A stretch of 64,000 nt of DNA from Candidatus Pelagibacter sp. (GCA_028103285.1 JAOHNF010000003.1:1-64000), one strand, 5' to 3'. Shown: positions 47,667 through 57,722, numbered from the stretch's first letter. Notes: a model not told the origin generated them from the sequence alone. Numbers and translations: made by a program.

Positions 47667-49582
47667 GGAATATTCTCAAAATATTTTAAAGCCTCTGGAT
47701 TAGCTATTGCCTCTTTATTGTTGATAGTTTCTCCATGAATTACTTTTCTAACTGCTAGTTCAACTATTTTACCACTTTTTGTTCTAGGAATTTCTGGCAC
47801 CTTAATAATTATTGAAGGTACATGTTTTGGAGAGCAGTTTTTTCGAATTCTCGTTTTAATTGATTTTATTTTTTCCTCGTCTAGCTCCTCATTATTTTTT
47901 GTAGTAATAAATAAGACAATCCTAACATCATCATTATAATCCTGACCAACTACTAATCCTTCTGTGATGAAATCAATATCTTCAACTTGCTGATAAATTT
48001 CTGATGTTCCTATTCTTACACCGCCTGGATTAAGAGTGGCATCAGATCTACCTCTCATAATAAAACCATTATTTAAAGTTCGCTCAATAAAATCACCATG
48101 ATGCCAAATATTTTCGAATCTACTAAAATAAGCTTTATGATATTTTTGTCTGTCATCATCACCCCAAAACTTAACAGGCATGGATGGAAATGGTTTTTTA
48201 ACTACAAGCTCTCCTTTCTCTCCTTCTTTTACACTTTTTCCCTCATCGGTAAAAACGTCCACATCAATACCCAAGCTCTGACCTTGGATTTCTCCCATGT
48301 AAACATTTGAGTAAAGGTTTCCTAAAACTAAACAACCTACTAAATCTGTTCCTCCAGCAATAGATGCGAGATGAACATCTTTCTTTATATTATCATATAT
48401 ATATTTAAAACTTTCCTCAGCTAACGGAGAGCCTGTTGAAGTAATTATTTTTATTGAACTTAAATCTAAATTTTTACTGTTGTATTTTTCATTTTTTAAA
48501 TGATCTATATATTTAGCACTTACACCAAAAAGATTAATTTTCTTATTTTGACAATACTCTAAGAGAGTATCTATTTTGGGATAAACAGGTGCTCCATCGA
48601 ATAGAAATATTGAAGAGCCTGTTGCTAATCCTCCAACTAACCAATTCCACATCATCCAGCCTGTGGTAGTGTAGTAAAATAATTTTTCATTATCTCTGAT
48701 ATCGCAATGAAGCATAAATTCTTTGTTATGTTCAATTAAAACGTTTCCAGCTCCATGTACAATGCATTTAGGTTTTCCGGTTGTCCCACTTGAATAGAGA
48801 ATATAGATAGGGTGATTAAACTCAAAACGTTCAAAAGTTTCATCCACTTCTGCCTCATCTAAGATATGATCAAAGTTTATTTGGTTCTTTAAATTCATGT
48901 CTTCTCTTTTATTATATGCAAACACTAAAGTTTTTTTTATTGATGGAATTTTTTTTAAAATATCCTCAACTTTTTCAAGAATATTTATTTTTTTTCCATT
49001 ATAAAAATAGTAATCACTTGTAATTAGAATACTGGGCTCTATTTGTTTAAATCTATCAACAACACCTTGCGTTCCAAAGTCTGGTGAACAAGACGACCAA
49101 ATGATTCCGTTCTTAACACAAGCTAAGAAGCTTATAATCGACTCTATTTTATTTGGAACGTATGCTGCTGCTCGATCTCCTTTTTTTAAACCTATAGATT
49201 TTAAATAACCTGAAAATTTACAAACTTTATTATAAAGCTGTTCCCAAGTAATCTCTTCTTCAAATCCTTTCTCAGATAAAAAATTTATTGCAACTTCAGA
49301 AGTTTTTTTCTTAAGAATGTTTTCAGCATAATTTAATTTAGAGCCTGGAAAAAATTTAGTCTTATTAAAAATTTTATTGTATTTAATTATCTCATTACCT
49401 TTGTCACCTATAATCTTTGAAAAGTCCCAAAACTTAGACCAAAACTCCTCTGGATGATCTACTGACCACTTCCATAAAATTTTAAAATTGTGGTCTGATT
49501 TAAGATTTATAAATTTGTTAAATTCTTCAAGGAGAGAACCTTGTTTCTTTTGTTCTGAAGGCTGCCAAAGAGGTTTGTTCAT
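47654..49582 (-). CDS. Acetoacetyl-CoA synthetase
   Basis: A 642-aa ANL-superfamily adenylating enzyme. The P-loop YSSGTTGKPKCIVHG, the TTGWMMWNWLVGG segment typical of acetoacetate-CoA ligases and the C-terminal hinge with EIPRTKSGK carrying the acyl-adenylation lysine are present. It makes acetoacetyl-CoA from acetoacetate, ATP and CoA, a substrate for the nearby thiolase. The start codon sits in the 3' arm of a perfect 10-bp hairpin, and no ribosome-binding site is evident. Confidence 0.88.
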   Translation of the reverse strand: MNKPLWQPSEQKKQGSLLEEFNKFINLKSDHNFKILWKWSVDHPEEFWSKFWDFSKIIGDKGNEIIKYNKIFNKTKFFPGSKLNYAENILKKKTSEVAINFLSEKGFEEEITWEQLYNKVCKFSGYLKSIGLKKGDRAAAYVPNKIESIISFLACVKNGIIWSSCSPDFGTQGVVDRFKQIEPSILITSDYYFYNGKKINILEKVEDILKKIPSIKKTLVFAYNKREDMNLKNQINFDHILDEAEVDETFERFEFNHPIYILYSSGTTGKPKCIVHGAGNVLIEHNKEFMLHCDIRDNEKLFYYTTTGWMMWNWLVGGLATGSSIFLFDGAPVYPKIDTLLEYCQNKKINLFGVSAKYIDHLKNEKYNSKNLDLSSIKIITSTGSPLAEESFKYIYDNIKKDVHLASIAGGTDLVGCLVLGNLYSNVYMGEIQGQSLGIDVDVFTDEGKSVKEGEKGELVVKKPFPSMPVKFWGDDDRQKYHKAYFSRFENIWHHGDFIERTLNNGFIMRGRSDATLNPGGVRIGTSEIYQQVEDIDFITEGLVVGQDYNDDVRIVLFITTKNNEELDEEKIKSIKTRIRKNCSPKHVPSIIIKVPEIPRTKSGKIVELAVRKVIHGETINNKEAIANPEALKYFENIPQLK

Positions 49583-49603
49583 AAAAGCTAGAATAGCTTT
49601 TAT
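49581..49603 (-). promoter_or_regulatory. Hairpin covering the acetoacetyl-CoA synthetase start codon
   Basis: Perfect 10-bp inverted repeat ATAAAAGCTA/TAGCTTTTAT with a 3-base loop. On the minus strand the final AT of the 3' arm plus the next G is the ligase ATG, so the structure could mask initiation. Confidence 0.5.
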
Positions 49604-49607
49604 CTTT

Positions 49608-49709
49608 TTATCTTAATAGATATTTTTTTAGAAGAATTTTCTGAACAATTTTTGCTCTATCAGATTGAATTTCTCTTTTTTTAAACAAAAAATTAATTAA
49701 CCAACGCAT
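49608..49709 (-). CDS. Possible 33-aa leader peptide upstream of acetoacetyl-CoA synthetase
   Basis: A short frame (ATG at 49707-49709, TAA at 49608-49610) in the 269-base gap before the ligase. It is rich in Lys, Leu and Arg with a hydrophobic start (MRWLINFLF) and ends 26 bases before the ligase ATG, just ahead of the hairpin. The frame stays open about 30 codons further upstream but without an ATG. There is no clear ribosome-binding site. It could be a chance frame. Confidence 0.25.
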   Translation of the reverse strand: MRWLINFLFKKREIQSDRAKIVQKILLKKYLLR

Positions 49710-49837
49710 AACTAATATGATTAAATTTAGATGACCAAAAAAAGCGCAAAATGTGACTGAATTTGATCTAATTCGACTATTTGCCCTATTCTTTAATGTT
49801 TATTATTTATTTATTTTTTTATATGTTGCTCCCAGTT

Positions 49838-49843
49838 TATAAT
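49838..49843 (+). promoter_or_regulatory. TATAAT box just before the E1 start
   Basis: A consensus -10 hexamer ends 8 bases before the ATG at 49852. If used, the transcript would begin almost at the start codon, giving a leaderless mRNA; no ribosome-binding site is seen. No good -35 is visible. The rest of 49710-49837 is AT-rich and without recognised features. Confidence 0.35.
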
Positions 49844-49851
49844 AGCTAATT

Positions 49852-52800
49852 ATGGCTCAAAATATTTCAGTACCAGATATAGGAGATTTCAAAGAAGTAG
49901 AAGTAATTGAAGTGCTAGTGAAACCTGGTGATCATATAAATAAAAATGATCCAATAGTTACAATTGAGAGTGATAAATCTAGCGTTGAAATTCCATCAAC
50001 TGTATCAGGTGAGATTAAAGATTTAAAAGTGAAAATTGGCGATAAAGTTTCTGAAGGAAGTATATTAGCAACTATTGAAAATGGGCAAGCAGCGCCTGTT
50101 AAAGAAGAAGTTATAAAAGAAGAACAAAAGAATGAAGTTTCTAATATAGAAAAACCTAAAACAAATAGTGAATCAAATCCTATCAAACAAGTGAAAAAAG
50201 TTTTTGTAGAGCCTTCTTCGAAAGATGATATCGATCCTGTTGAAACTAATGAGTGGATTGAGTCTTTAAATTCAGTTATCGAAAATGATGGTTCTTCAAG
50301 GGCGAGTTACTTGTTAAATAAAGTAATTGATCAAGCTTACAAATCAGGTTTGATGTTACCTGATACAAGAACAACACCATATATAAATACTATACCGCCC
50401 GAAGCTGAAACAAAATCTCCTGGTAACCAAAATATTGAAAAAAAAATTAGAGCTTATATCAGATGGAATGCTGCTGCGATGGTAGTGAAAGCTAACAAAA
50501 AAAGTCCAGAACTAGGTGGTCATATTGGAACTTTTGCATCTGCTGCTACACTTTATGATGTAGGAATGAATCATTTTTGGAGAGCAAAAAATAATAAATT
50601 TGGGGGAGATTTAATTTATTTTCAAGGACATTCTGCGCCCGGTATGTATGCCAGAGCTTTTTTAGAGGGAAGATTAACTTCAAAGCAATTAGATGGATTT
50701 AGACAAGAAGTAAATGAAGGCGGGCTTTCTTCCTACCCTCACCCTTGGTTAATGCCAAAGTTTTGGCAATTTCCTACTGTGTCTATGGGGCTTGGTCCTA
50801 TTATGGCAATTTATCAAGCTAGATTTCTAAAATATTTAATTAATAGAGGACTCATTAAAGATGAAGGAAGAAAAATTTGGGTTTTCTTAGGTGATGGTGA
50901 AATGGATGAACCAGAGTCATTGGGTGCAATTGGTTTAGCTGCACGAGAAAAATTAGATAATTTAATTTTCGTAGTTAATTGTAATTTACAAAGGCTAGAT
51001 GGACCGGTTCGAGGAAATGGTAAAATTATTCAAGAACTTGAGGGAAGTTTTAGAGGCTCTGGTTGGAATGTAATTAAAGTTATATGGGGATCTTACTGGG
51101 ATCAATTATTATCAAAAGATAAGTCTGGTCTGTTAGTTAAGCGGATGAATGAATGTGTTGATGGAGAATATCAGGTATTCAAAGCAAAAGGCGGTTCTTA
51201 CGTAAGGGAAAAATTTTTTGGAAAATATCCTGAGCTTCAAGAACTTGTTTCATCAATGACTGATAAAGATATATGGAAATTAAATCGGGGTGGACACGAC
51301 CCTCATAAAGTTTATGCGGCTTATAACGCTGCAATACAAAATACTGGTTCCCCAACTGTAATATTGGCTAAAACTATTAAAGGGTATGGAATGGGTAAAA
51401 CTGGGGAAAGTGTAAATACAACACATCAACAAAAAAAATTAGATGAAGAGGATCTACTTTATTATAGAGATAGATTTAATGTCCCTCTTACAGATAAACA
51501 GGTAAAAAATATAGAGTATTTCAAACCTAGTGAAAATTCTGAAGAAATGAAATATTTAAAAGAAAGAAGATTAAAGCTTGGAGGATTTATTCCTGAGAGA
51601 TCATCATTTGCTAAACAAATTAAAGCACCCCCTAGGGATATTTTTGATGCATTTATGAAATCAACTGGTGAAAAAGAAATGTCTACAACAATGGCCTTAG
51701 TTAGAATGATGACGGCGCTGTTAAGAGACAAAAATGTAGCTCCAAGATTAGTTCCTATAATACCTGATGAAGCAAGAACATTTGGAATGGAAGGTTTTTT
51801 TCAAAAAATAGGAATTTATGCTCACGAGGGTCAAAAATATGAGCCTGTAGATTCAGAACAACTAAGTTCTTACAGAGAAGATAAAAGTGGACAGGTTTTA
51901 GAAGAAGGAATTAATGAAGCTGGCGCGATGTCTTCTTGGATAGCTGCAGCTACAGCTTATACAAACCATGATATTGAAATGATACCTATTTATATATTCT
52001 ACTCTATGTTTGGTTTTCAAAGGATTGGAGATCTTGCTTGGGCAGCAGGTGATTCACAGGCTAGAGGATTTTTGATCGGAGCTACTGCTGGTAGAACAAC
52101 TTTAGCTGGTGAGGGTCTGCAACACCAAGACGGTCACAGCCAATTATTGGCTGCAAATATTCCAAATTGTATAAGCTATGATCCAACCTTTTCATATGAA
52201 ATGGCTACAATTTTTAGAGAAGGTTTGAGACGTATGCACGAAAAAAAAGAAAATGTTTTTTATTATATAACTGCAATGAATGAAAACTATTCTCACCCTG
52301 AAAAGCCAAAAGGATCTGACGAGGGTATTTTAAAAGGAATGTATTTATTTAAAGAAAATAATAACAAGGGTAAAACTAAAGTACAACTTCTTGGATCTGG
52401 TACAATCTTGAGAGAAGTTATTGCGGCTTCAGAAATATTAATAAAAGAATACGGTATCGACTCAGATATTTGGAGTGTTACTAGTTTTAATGAATTGAGA
52501 AGAGACGGTATGGAAACAGAAAGACTTAATCTATTAAATCCAAATGAAAGGCCAAAAAAATCTTATGTGCAAAAATGTTTAGAAAAAAGAGATGGTCCTG
52601 TTATTGCGGCTTCTGATTATACTAGAGCTTTTTCAGATCAAATTAGGCCCTATACAGATAAAGCATTTTATTCTTTTGGAACTGATGGATATGGAAGAAG
52701 TGATACTAGAAAAAACCTAAGAAAGTTTTTCGAAGTAGATAAAGAGCATATAGTTGCCTATACACTGAGTGCGCTTGCAAAAGAACAATTGATTGGATCT

Positions 52801-52869
52801 GAGGCAGCTGAAAAAGCATTTAAAAATTTTAAAATTAATAAAGATAAAGATTTTCCAGCAAACTTGTAA
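49852..52869 (+). CDS. aceE: Pyruvate dehydrogenase E1 (homodimeric) with an N-terminal lipoyl domain
   Basis: A 1005-aa protein. Residues 1 to about 77 form a lipoyl domain (VPDIGDF, then ESDKSS with lipoyl-lysine K42), followed by a charged linker (about 78-115). A full AceE-type E1 follows: the thiamine-diphosphate motif is GDGEMDEPES...NCNLQRLDGPV, with the usual QHQDGH and transketolase-like C-terminal domains. It decarboxylates pyruvate and acetylates the lipoyl arm. AceE normally lacks a lipoyl domain; this one closely resembles that of the adjacent E2 (ESDKSSVEIPST vs ESDKSSVEVPST), so it was probably copied from it. It overlaps the E2 start by one base. Confidence 0.92.
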   Translation: MAQNISVPDIGDFKEVEVIEVLVKPGDHINKNDPIVTIESDKSSVEIPSTVSGEIKDLKVKIGDKVSEGSILATIENGQAAPVKEEVIKEEQKNEVSNIEKPKTNSESNPIKQVKKVFVEPSSKDDIDPVETNEWIESLNSVIENDGSSRASYLLNKVIDQAYKSGLMLPDTRTTPYINTIPPEAETKSPGNQNIEKKIRAYIRWNAAAMVVKANKKSPELGGHIGTFASAATLYDVGMNHFWRAKNNKFGGDLIYFQGHSAPGMYARAFLEGRLTSKQLDGFRQEVNEGGLSSYPHPWLMPKFWQFPTVSMGLGPIMAIYQARFLKYLINRGLIKDEGRKIWVFLGDGEMDEPESLGAIGLAAREKLDNLIFVVNCNLQRLDGPVRGNGKIIQELEGSFRGSGWNVIKVIWGSYWDQLLSKDKSGLLVKRMNECVDGEYQVFKAKGGSYVREKFFGKYPELQELVSSMTDKDIWKLNRGGHDPHKVYAAYNAAIQNTGSPTVILAKTIKGYGMGKTGESVNTTHQQKKLDEEDLLYYRDRFNVPLTDKQVKNIEYFKPSENSEEMKYLKERRLKLGGFIPERSSFAKQIKAPPRDIFDAFMKSTGEKEMSTTMALVRMMTALLRDKNVAPRLVPIIPDEARTFGMEGFFQKIGIYAHEGQKYEPVDSEQLSSYREDKSGQVLEEGINEAGAMSSWIAAATAYTNHDIEMIPIYIFYSMFGFQRIGDLAWAAGDSQARGFLIGATAGRTTLAGEGLQHQDGHSQLLAANIPNCISYDPTFSYEMATIFREGLRRMHEKKENVFYYITAMNENYSHPEKPKGSDEGILKGMYLFKENNNKGKTKVQLLGSGTILREVIAASEILIKEYGIDSDIWSVTSFNELRRDGMETERLNLLNPNERPKKSYVQKCLEKRDGPVIAASDYTRAFSDQIRPYTDKAFYSFGTDGYGRSDTRKNLRKFFEVDKEHIVAYTLSALAKEQLIGSEAAEKAFKNFKINKDKDFPANL

Positions 52870-54114
52870 TGAAAAATTTAAAAATTACTGTACCGGATAT
52901 GGGAGATTTTAAAGATGTAGAAGTAATTGAAGTACTCGTTAAAAAATGGTCAAATAATTAACAAAAATGATTCAATTATTACTTTAGAAAGTGACAAGTC
53001 AAGCGTCGAAGTGCCTTCTACTCATTCAGGAAAAATAGAAAAAATTAACGTATCAGTGGGTGATAAAATTAATAAAGGTGATTTAATATTATCTTTAGAA
53101 TCTAGCAAAGAAGAAAAAGAACTTAAAAAAGAAAGCAAAATAGAAACTCCTATTCCTACAAAAGAAACTGCAACAAGAAAGCCTATTTCACCAGTTGCTC
53201 AAACCGGTAAGAGCTCAGCTAGTCCAAATGTTAGAAAATTTGCACGTGAACTTGGGGCGGATGTTTCAATAGTTCCTGGAACACAAAGATTAGGGAGAGT
53301 TTCTGAAGGTGATATAAAAAATTTTATACGTTCTCAAGTAACTGATGATCAAGGAAAAGTTAAAAGAAAAGAAACTTTAAAACATGTAGAGGAATATCCC
53401 CATGAAGAATTTGGAGAAGTTTCAATTAAAGATATTCCAAGAGTTAAAAAACTTTCAGGCCCTCATCTTGTAAGGTCATGGACAGAAATTCCCCATGTAA
53501 CACAACATGAAGAAATTGATATTACTGAAATGGAGCAATTCAGATCTTCTTTGTATGACTATTATACAGGTGAAAAAATTAAAGTTACTCCTTTGGCATT
53601 TATCGCAAAAGCTTTAGTTAGCGCTCTAAAAAAATTTCCAAACTTTAATGCTTCTATAGACATGCAGGCTAACAAAATTATTTATAAAAAATATTTTCAC
53701 ATAGGTTTTGCCGTTGATACACCTCATGGTTTAATGGTTCCTAAGATAAGAAATATAGAACAAATGAATATTCAAAAAATTGGTGAAGAATTAAAAAATA
53801 CAAGTAAGCTTTGTAGGGAGCTTAAAATTGACAAAAAAGAATTTTTTGGAGGCTCAATGACTATTTCTAGCTTAGGTGGGATTGGTGGTACGCATTTTAC
53901 TCCAATTATAAATCCTCCTGAAGTCGCAATTTTGGGTGTAGGTAAAAATTTTGACCGCTTAGTCAAAGAGAAAGATAAAATAGTATCTAAAAAAATCTTA
54001 CCTATATCTTTATCTTATGATCATAGAATAATTGATGGTGCTGAAGGTGCAAGATTTTGTGTTTACTTAGGTAAATGCCTAGGAAAAGATTTTGCTTTTA
54101 AACTTGCTGTTTAA
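52869..54114 (+). pseudogene. aceF: Dihydrolipoamide acetyltransferase (E2), frameshifted in its lipoyl domain
   Basis: The E2 core of pyruvate dehydrogenase. From the ATG at 52869 (TAATG with aceE) the frame reads VPDMGDFKDVEVIEVLVKK and then hits a stop; the rest continues in another frame. Removing one A from the six-A run at 52941-52946 restores VKNGQIINKND and a single 414-aa protein: one lipoyl domain (ESDKSS), a Lys/Glu linker, a peripheral-subunit-binding domain (SPNVRKFARELG) and the acetyltransferase core ending with SYDHRIIDGAEGARF, which holds the catalytic HxxxDG. A sequencing error is as likely as real damage. No E3 gene is nearby. Confidence 0.88.
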
Positions 54115-54137
54115 TTATTCTTCTACTAATAACCCTC

Positions 54138-55034
54138 ATGGATAAAAAATTATTCTCTTTAGTTTGTGCTGTCTTGTGTTCATTTATTTGGGGAACAGGT
54201 TTTATTGCTCAGGATATGGGAATGGATCATATTGGTCCTTTCACTTTTTCAGCAGGTAGATTATTTTTAGGATTTTTTACATTGCTTCCTATATTTTTAA
54301 TTTTTGAATTTAAAAAAGTTAAAAAAGCTAGCCTAAATTATAAAAAAATTTTTATTTACTTCGTTTTTATTTCTTTTTTATTGTCTTACGGTAATAGCTT
54401 GCAACAATTTGCTTTACTTCTTACAGATGTAGCTAACGCGGCTGTCTATACAGTATTGTATGTTGTTATAGTTCCTTTTGTAGCTTATTTTTTTTTTTCA
54501 AAACAAACACATTGGTCTGTGTGGCCATCAGTATTAATTTGTATTGTGGGAGGGTTTCTATTAACTGAGTTAGACAATATTTTAGTAAGAACTGGCGATG
54601 CAATTGCAGTCTTTAATGCATTTTTCTGGGCTTTTCATATAGTTTTTATTTCAAGATTTCTAAGAATTTTTAATTTTCCAATTACTATTGCAACTTTTCA
54701 ATGTTTAATAGGTGGTATTTTTGCATTTATACCCGCTTTTGCTTTTGAAAATATTTCCTTGCTAAATCTTTCATTAGAGTGGAAAGAACTGGCTTATGCT
54801 GGAGTGTTATCTAGTGGAATTGCATTTCTACTTCAAATTTATGCTCAACAAAATTTAAATCCAGCACCTGTAGCTATCATATTTACATTGGAAGGGGTTT
54901 GGGCCGCTGTTTTTGGTTGGATAATTTTAGAACAATATTTAAATGAAATTAAAATTATTGGTATTTTATTAATTTTAACAGCTGTAATTTTCTCACAACT
55001 AGCTACAATTTATGGTAAAAAAAAATATGGATGA
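54138..55034 (+). CDS. EamA/DMT-family transporter
   Basis: A 298-aa membrane protein with about ten hydrophobic helices in two EamA repeats; the first begins AVLCSFIWGTGFIAQDMGMDHIGPFTFSAGR and the second includes GVLSSGIAFLLQIYAQ and a PVAIIFTLEGVWAAVFGW segment. Family members export or import small metabolites; the substrate is unknown. Its end overlaps the thioesterase gene. Confidence 0.87.
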   Translation: MDKKLFSLVCAVLCSFIWGTGFIAQDMGMDHIGPFTFSAGRLFLGFFTLLPIFLIFEFKKVKKASLNYKKIFIYFVFISFLLSYGNSLQQFALLLTDVANAAVYTVLYVVIVPFVAYFFFSKQTHWSVWPSVLICIVGGFLLTELDNILVRTGDAIAVFNAFFWAFHIVFISRFLRIFNFPITIATFQCLIGGIFAFIPAFAFENISLLNLSLEWKELAYAGVLSSGIAFLLQIYAQQNLNPAPVAIIFTLEGVWAAVFGWIILEQYLNEIKIIGILLILTAVIFSQLATIYGKKKYG

Positions 55035-55401
55035 AACAAATAAAGGTTTTATGAAACACCTTGGTGGACTTGATCTTAAGAAGATTGATGATATTAAATA
55101 TGAATTTTCTGTCAAAGTTAAAGAAATGCATCTTAATACAGGTAAGATAGCTCATGGGGGATTCCTATCGACGATAGCAGACACTGGAATGGGCACGGCA
55201 GCCCACAGGGTTGCTGGTGATAGGCGCTGTGTAACGATAAATTTAGATATGAAGTTTATATCTGCAGGTATGCTTGATGATGATCTTAAAGGCATTGTTA
55301 AAATTTTAAAAAAAACTAAAACATTGGTATTTATAAATTGTGAAATTTCTAGTGTTAAGGGAATAGTCGTATCTGCTTGTGGTACTTGGAAAATTCTCTA
55401 A
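55027..55401 (+). CDS. PaaI-like hotdog thioesterase
   Basis: About 124 aa from the ATG at 55027, overlapping the EamA stop by 8 bases; an in-frame ATG at 55012 would add five residues. The hotdog signature HGGFLSTIADTGMGTAAHRV contains the catalytic-site pattern HGG...D...G. Members hydrolyse acyl- or aryl-CoA esters. The substrate is not predictable. It converges on the TRAP permease gene with a 4-base overlap. Confidence 0.87.
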   Translation: MDETNKGFMKHLGGLDLKKIDDIKYEFSVKVKEMHLNTGKIAHGGFLSTIADTGMGTAAHRVAGDRRCVTINLDMKFISAGMLDDDLKGIVKILKKTKTLVFINCEISSVKGIVVSACGTWKIL

Positions 55402-57722
55402 GCTTTTCTTCTATAGTTAGAGTACCCAAATAATAATAAAAAAATTAAGGCAAATGGATAAACAATTGCTTTATTGGGTCTGTCGGGGTTTTCAATTTTA
55501 AAATTACTTACAATATCTCCCATTTGTATTCCAGATTTCTTTGCCTCACCCTTCCAATCAAGTTTATCTACAATTAGCTTATTGTCTTGTTCTATAAAAT
55601 TAATTCCATAATTTTCTATTTTATAATCATTTTCAAATTTATTTTTATCAATTACAAAAAGTTTATATCTCTCTCCGTAGCCCGTTAATCTTGTAACTTT
55701 AATATGGACTTCCTTTTCTGGGTTAAAGGTTAAATTTTGAATTATATCAGCAGATAGTTTTTGTTCGTTAAACTTTGGGTAAAATTTATTCAAAACAAAA
55801 TCAGGCGCTAAAAAAGTTAGTGAAATAATTAAAAATGCTATTATCTCATAAAATCTTAACTTATTTATAAACCATCTTTGAGTTGCGGCTGTAAAAACTA
55901 AAATACCAATTAAAGAAGTTACTATTACTAATAAAGCGTGCCAAATATTATCTACCCCTATTAATAGCAGTTCGTGATTAAATAAAAACACTATCGGTAA
56001 GATACCTGTTCTCAGACTATACCATATAGCTTGTAAGCCGGTTTTTAAGGGGTCTCCGCCAGAAATTGCTGCTGCTGCATAGGAGGCCAAACCTACAGGA
56101 GGTGTGACGTCTGCCATTAGTCCAAAGTAAAATACAAACAAATGAACTGCTATAAGAGGAAAAACATACCCTGAAGCATTTCCAACATCGACTAATACCG
56201 TTGCCATTAGAGATGCTACTACAACGTAATTGGCTGTGGTTGGCAATCCCATCCCAAGTAGAAGACATAAAACTATAGTTAATAAAATTAAAATAATCAC
56301 ATTGTCTCTAGCTATAGTTTCAATGACGATAATTAGATTAGTACTTAAGCCAGTTGACCCAACTGCACCTACAATTATTCCAGCGGTAGCTATGGCGATT
56401 CCAACCCCTACCATATTGATTGCGCCCTTTTGGAAACCAATGACTGTTTGATTGTACCAGTCTATGAGACCAGTTTTAAAATCACTATTTTTAATTAGTC
56501 GATTAACTAAATTTACTAATATTAATGAAAGTGTTGCGTAGAAAATTGAATATGAGGCTGTATATCTCATGTATACAAGTAAATAAATTAAAACGAAAAT
56601 TGGTATTAAATGGTGCAATCCTGATAAAAATGTTTTCTTTAAATGAGGCACATCTTTATCATCCATGCCTTTTAGTCCCAATTTTAAAGCCTCAAGGTGA
56701 GATATATAAAACAAAGCAATATAAGAAATTATAGCTGGTAAAAATGCATGCTTAACTACTTCAAAATAAGTTACTCCTATAAAGCTTGCCATTACGAAGG
56801 CTGCTGCGCCCATTACTGGCGGCATAATCTGACCGTTCACAGATGATGAAACTTCTATAGCTCCAGCTTTCTCTTTCGAAAAACCAGTTTTTTTCATTAT
56901 GGGAATCGTAAAGGTTCCAGTAGTAACTGTATTAGCAATTGAAGATCCTGAAATCATTCCAGTCATACCAGATCCAAGTATTGCAGCTTTTGCTGGGCCA
57001 CCTCGCATTTTTCCTACCATTGCAAAAGCTAGGTCTAAAAAATATTTTCCTCCTCCAGCAGTTTCTAAAAGTGCTCCAAATAATACAAACAAAAATATAA
57101 AATCTACTGATACACCTATTGGAATTCCAAATATCGCCTCTTGATCAAACCATTGATAGCCAACTAGTCTTTTTAGAGAAAGCCCTCCATGTGAAATAAT
57201 ATCTGGAGCATATTGGCCAAAGTAAGAAAATAAGAGAAAACAAATTGCTATCGTTACTAAAGGCAGTCCAATGGTTCTTCGTGTTGCTTCTAATAATATT
57301 ATAATACCAATAGTTCCAATAATAATCTCAACTGGAACTTTAAACCCAAATATTTCTTTTACTAAAAGTATTCCTCCTCTATTAACTAGATCATCATAAA
57401 AAATGTAAATGTAAAGACAGCAAAATGCTGCCACTAAACTAATTAAAATATCATAAATTGAAATCTTTTTTCCTCTAGCTATTGGAAAAATTAAAAAAGT
57501 TAATGTTAAAGCAAAACCTAAGTGAATTGCTCTTGCGGGCAAACCCTTAAACATTCCTATATTAAACCAGAAAGGAAAAGGTGAAGCATGCCAAAGTTGA
57601 AAAAATGTCCAGAGGATTGCAATACTGAAGACAATTTTTAAATGAAGTCCAGATAAGTTTCGTGTTGGAGATAAATCTTCACTTATTTTATCTACAATTT
57701 TATTTTGGATGTTTTGACTCAT
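55398..57722 (-). CDS. TRAP transporter, fused 4TM-12TM permease with DUF3394-like C-terminus
   Basis: A 774-aa membrane protein combining the small (DctQ) and large (DctM) TRAP permease units. Helices cover most of residues 25-650, with conserved stretches such as SGSSIANTVTTGTFTIP, GLPTTANYVV and TPPVGLASYAAAAISGG. The last ~110 residues form a soluble domain (KSGIQMGDIVSNF, PDZ-like) of the type called DUF3394, then one final helix. It works with the TAXI binding protein encoded upstream, driven by an ion gradient. The substrate is unknown. Confidence 0.92.
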   Translation of the reverse strand: MSQNIQNKIVDKISEDLSPTRNLSGLHLKIVFSIAILWTFFQLWHASPFPFWFNIGMFKGLPARAIHLGFALTLTFLIFPIARGKKISIYDILISLVAAFCCLYIYIFYDDLVNRGGILLVKEIFGFKVPVEIIIGTIGIIILLEATRRTIGLPLVTIAICFLLFSYFGQYAPDIISHGGLSLKRLVGYQWFDQEAIFGIPIGVSVDFIFLFVLFGALLETAGGGKYFLDLAFAMVGKMRGGPAKAAILGSGMTGMISGSSIANTVTTGTFTIPIMKKTGFSKEKAGAIEVSSSVNGQIMPPVMGAAAFVMASFIGVTYFEVVKHAFLPAIISYIALFYISHLEALKLGLKGMDDKDVPHLKKTFLSGLHHLIPIFVLIYLLVYMRYTASYSIFYATLSLILVNLVNRLIKNSDFKTGLIDWYNQTVIGFQKGAINMVGVGIAIATAGIIVGAVGSTGLSTNLIIVIETIARDNVIILILLTIVLCLLLGMGLPTTANYVVVASLMATVLVDVGNASGYVFPLIAVHLFVFYFGLMADVTPPVGLASYAAAAISGGDPLKTGLQAIWYSLRTGILPIVFLFNHELLLIGVDNIWHALLVIVTSLIGILVFTAATQRWFINKLRFYEIIAFLIISLTFLAPDFVLNKFYPKFNEQKLSADIIQNLTFNPEKEVHIKVTRLTGYGERYKLFVIDKNKFENDYKIENYGINFIEQDNKLIVDKLDWKGEAKKSGIQMGDIVSNFKIENPDRPNKAIVYPFALIFLLLFGYSNYRRKA

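Noticed and set aside
56230..57144. Several plus-strand frames of 69-81 aa under the TRAP permease
   Set aside because: All are antisense to conserved transmembrane segments of the permease.
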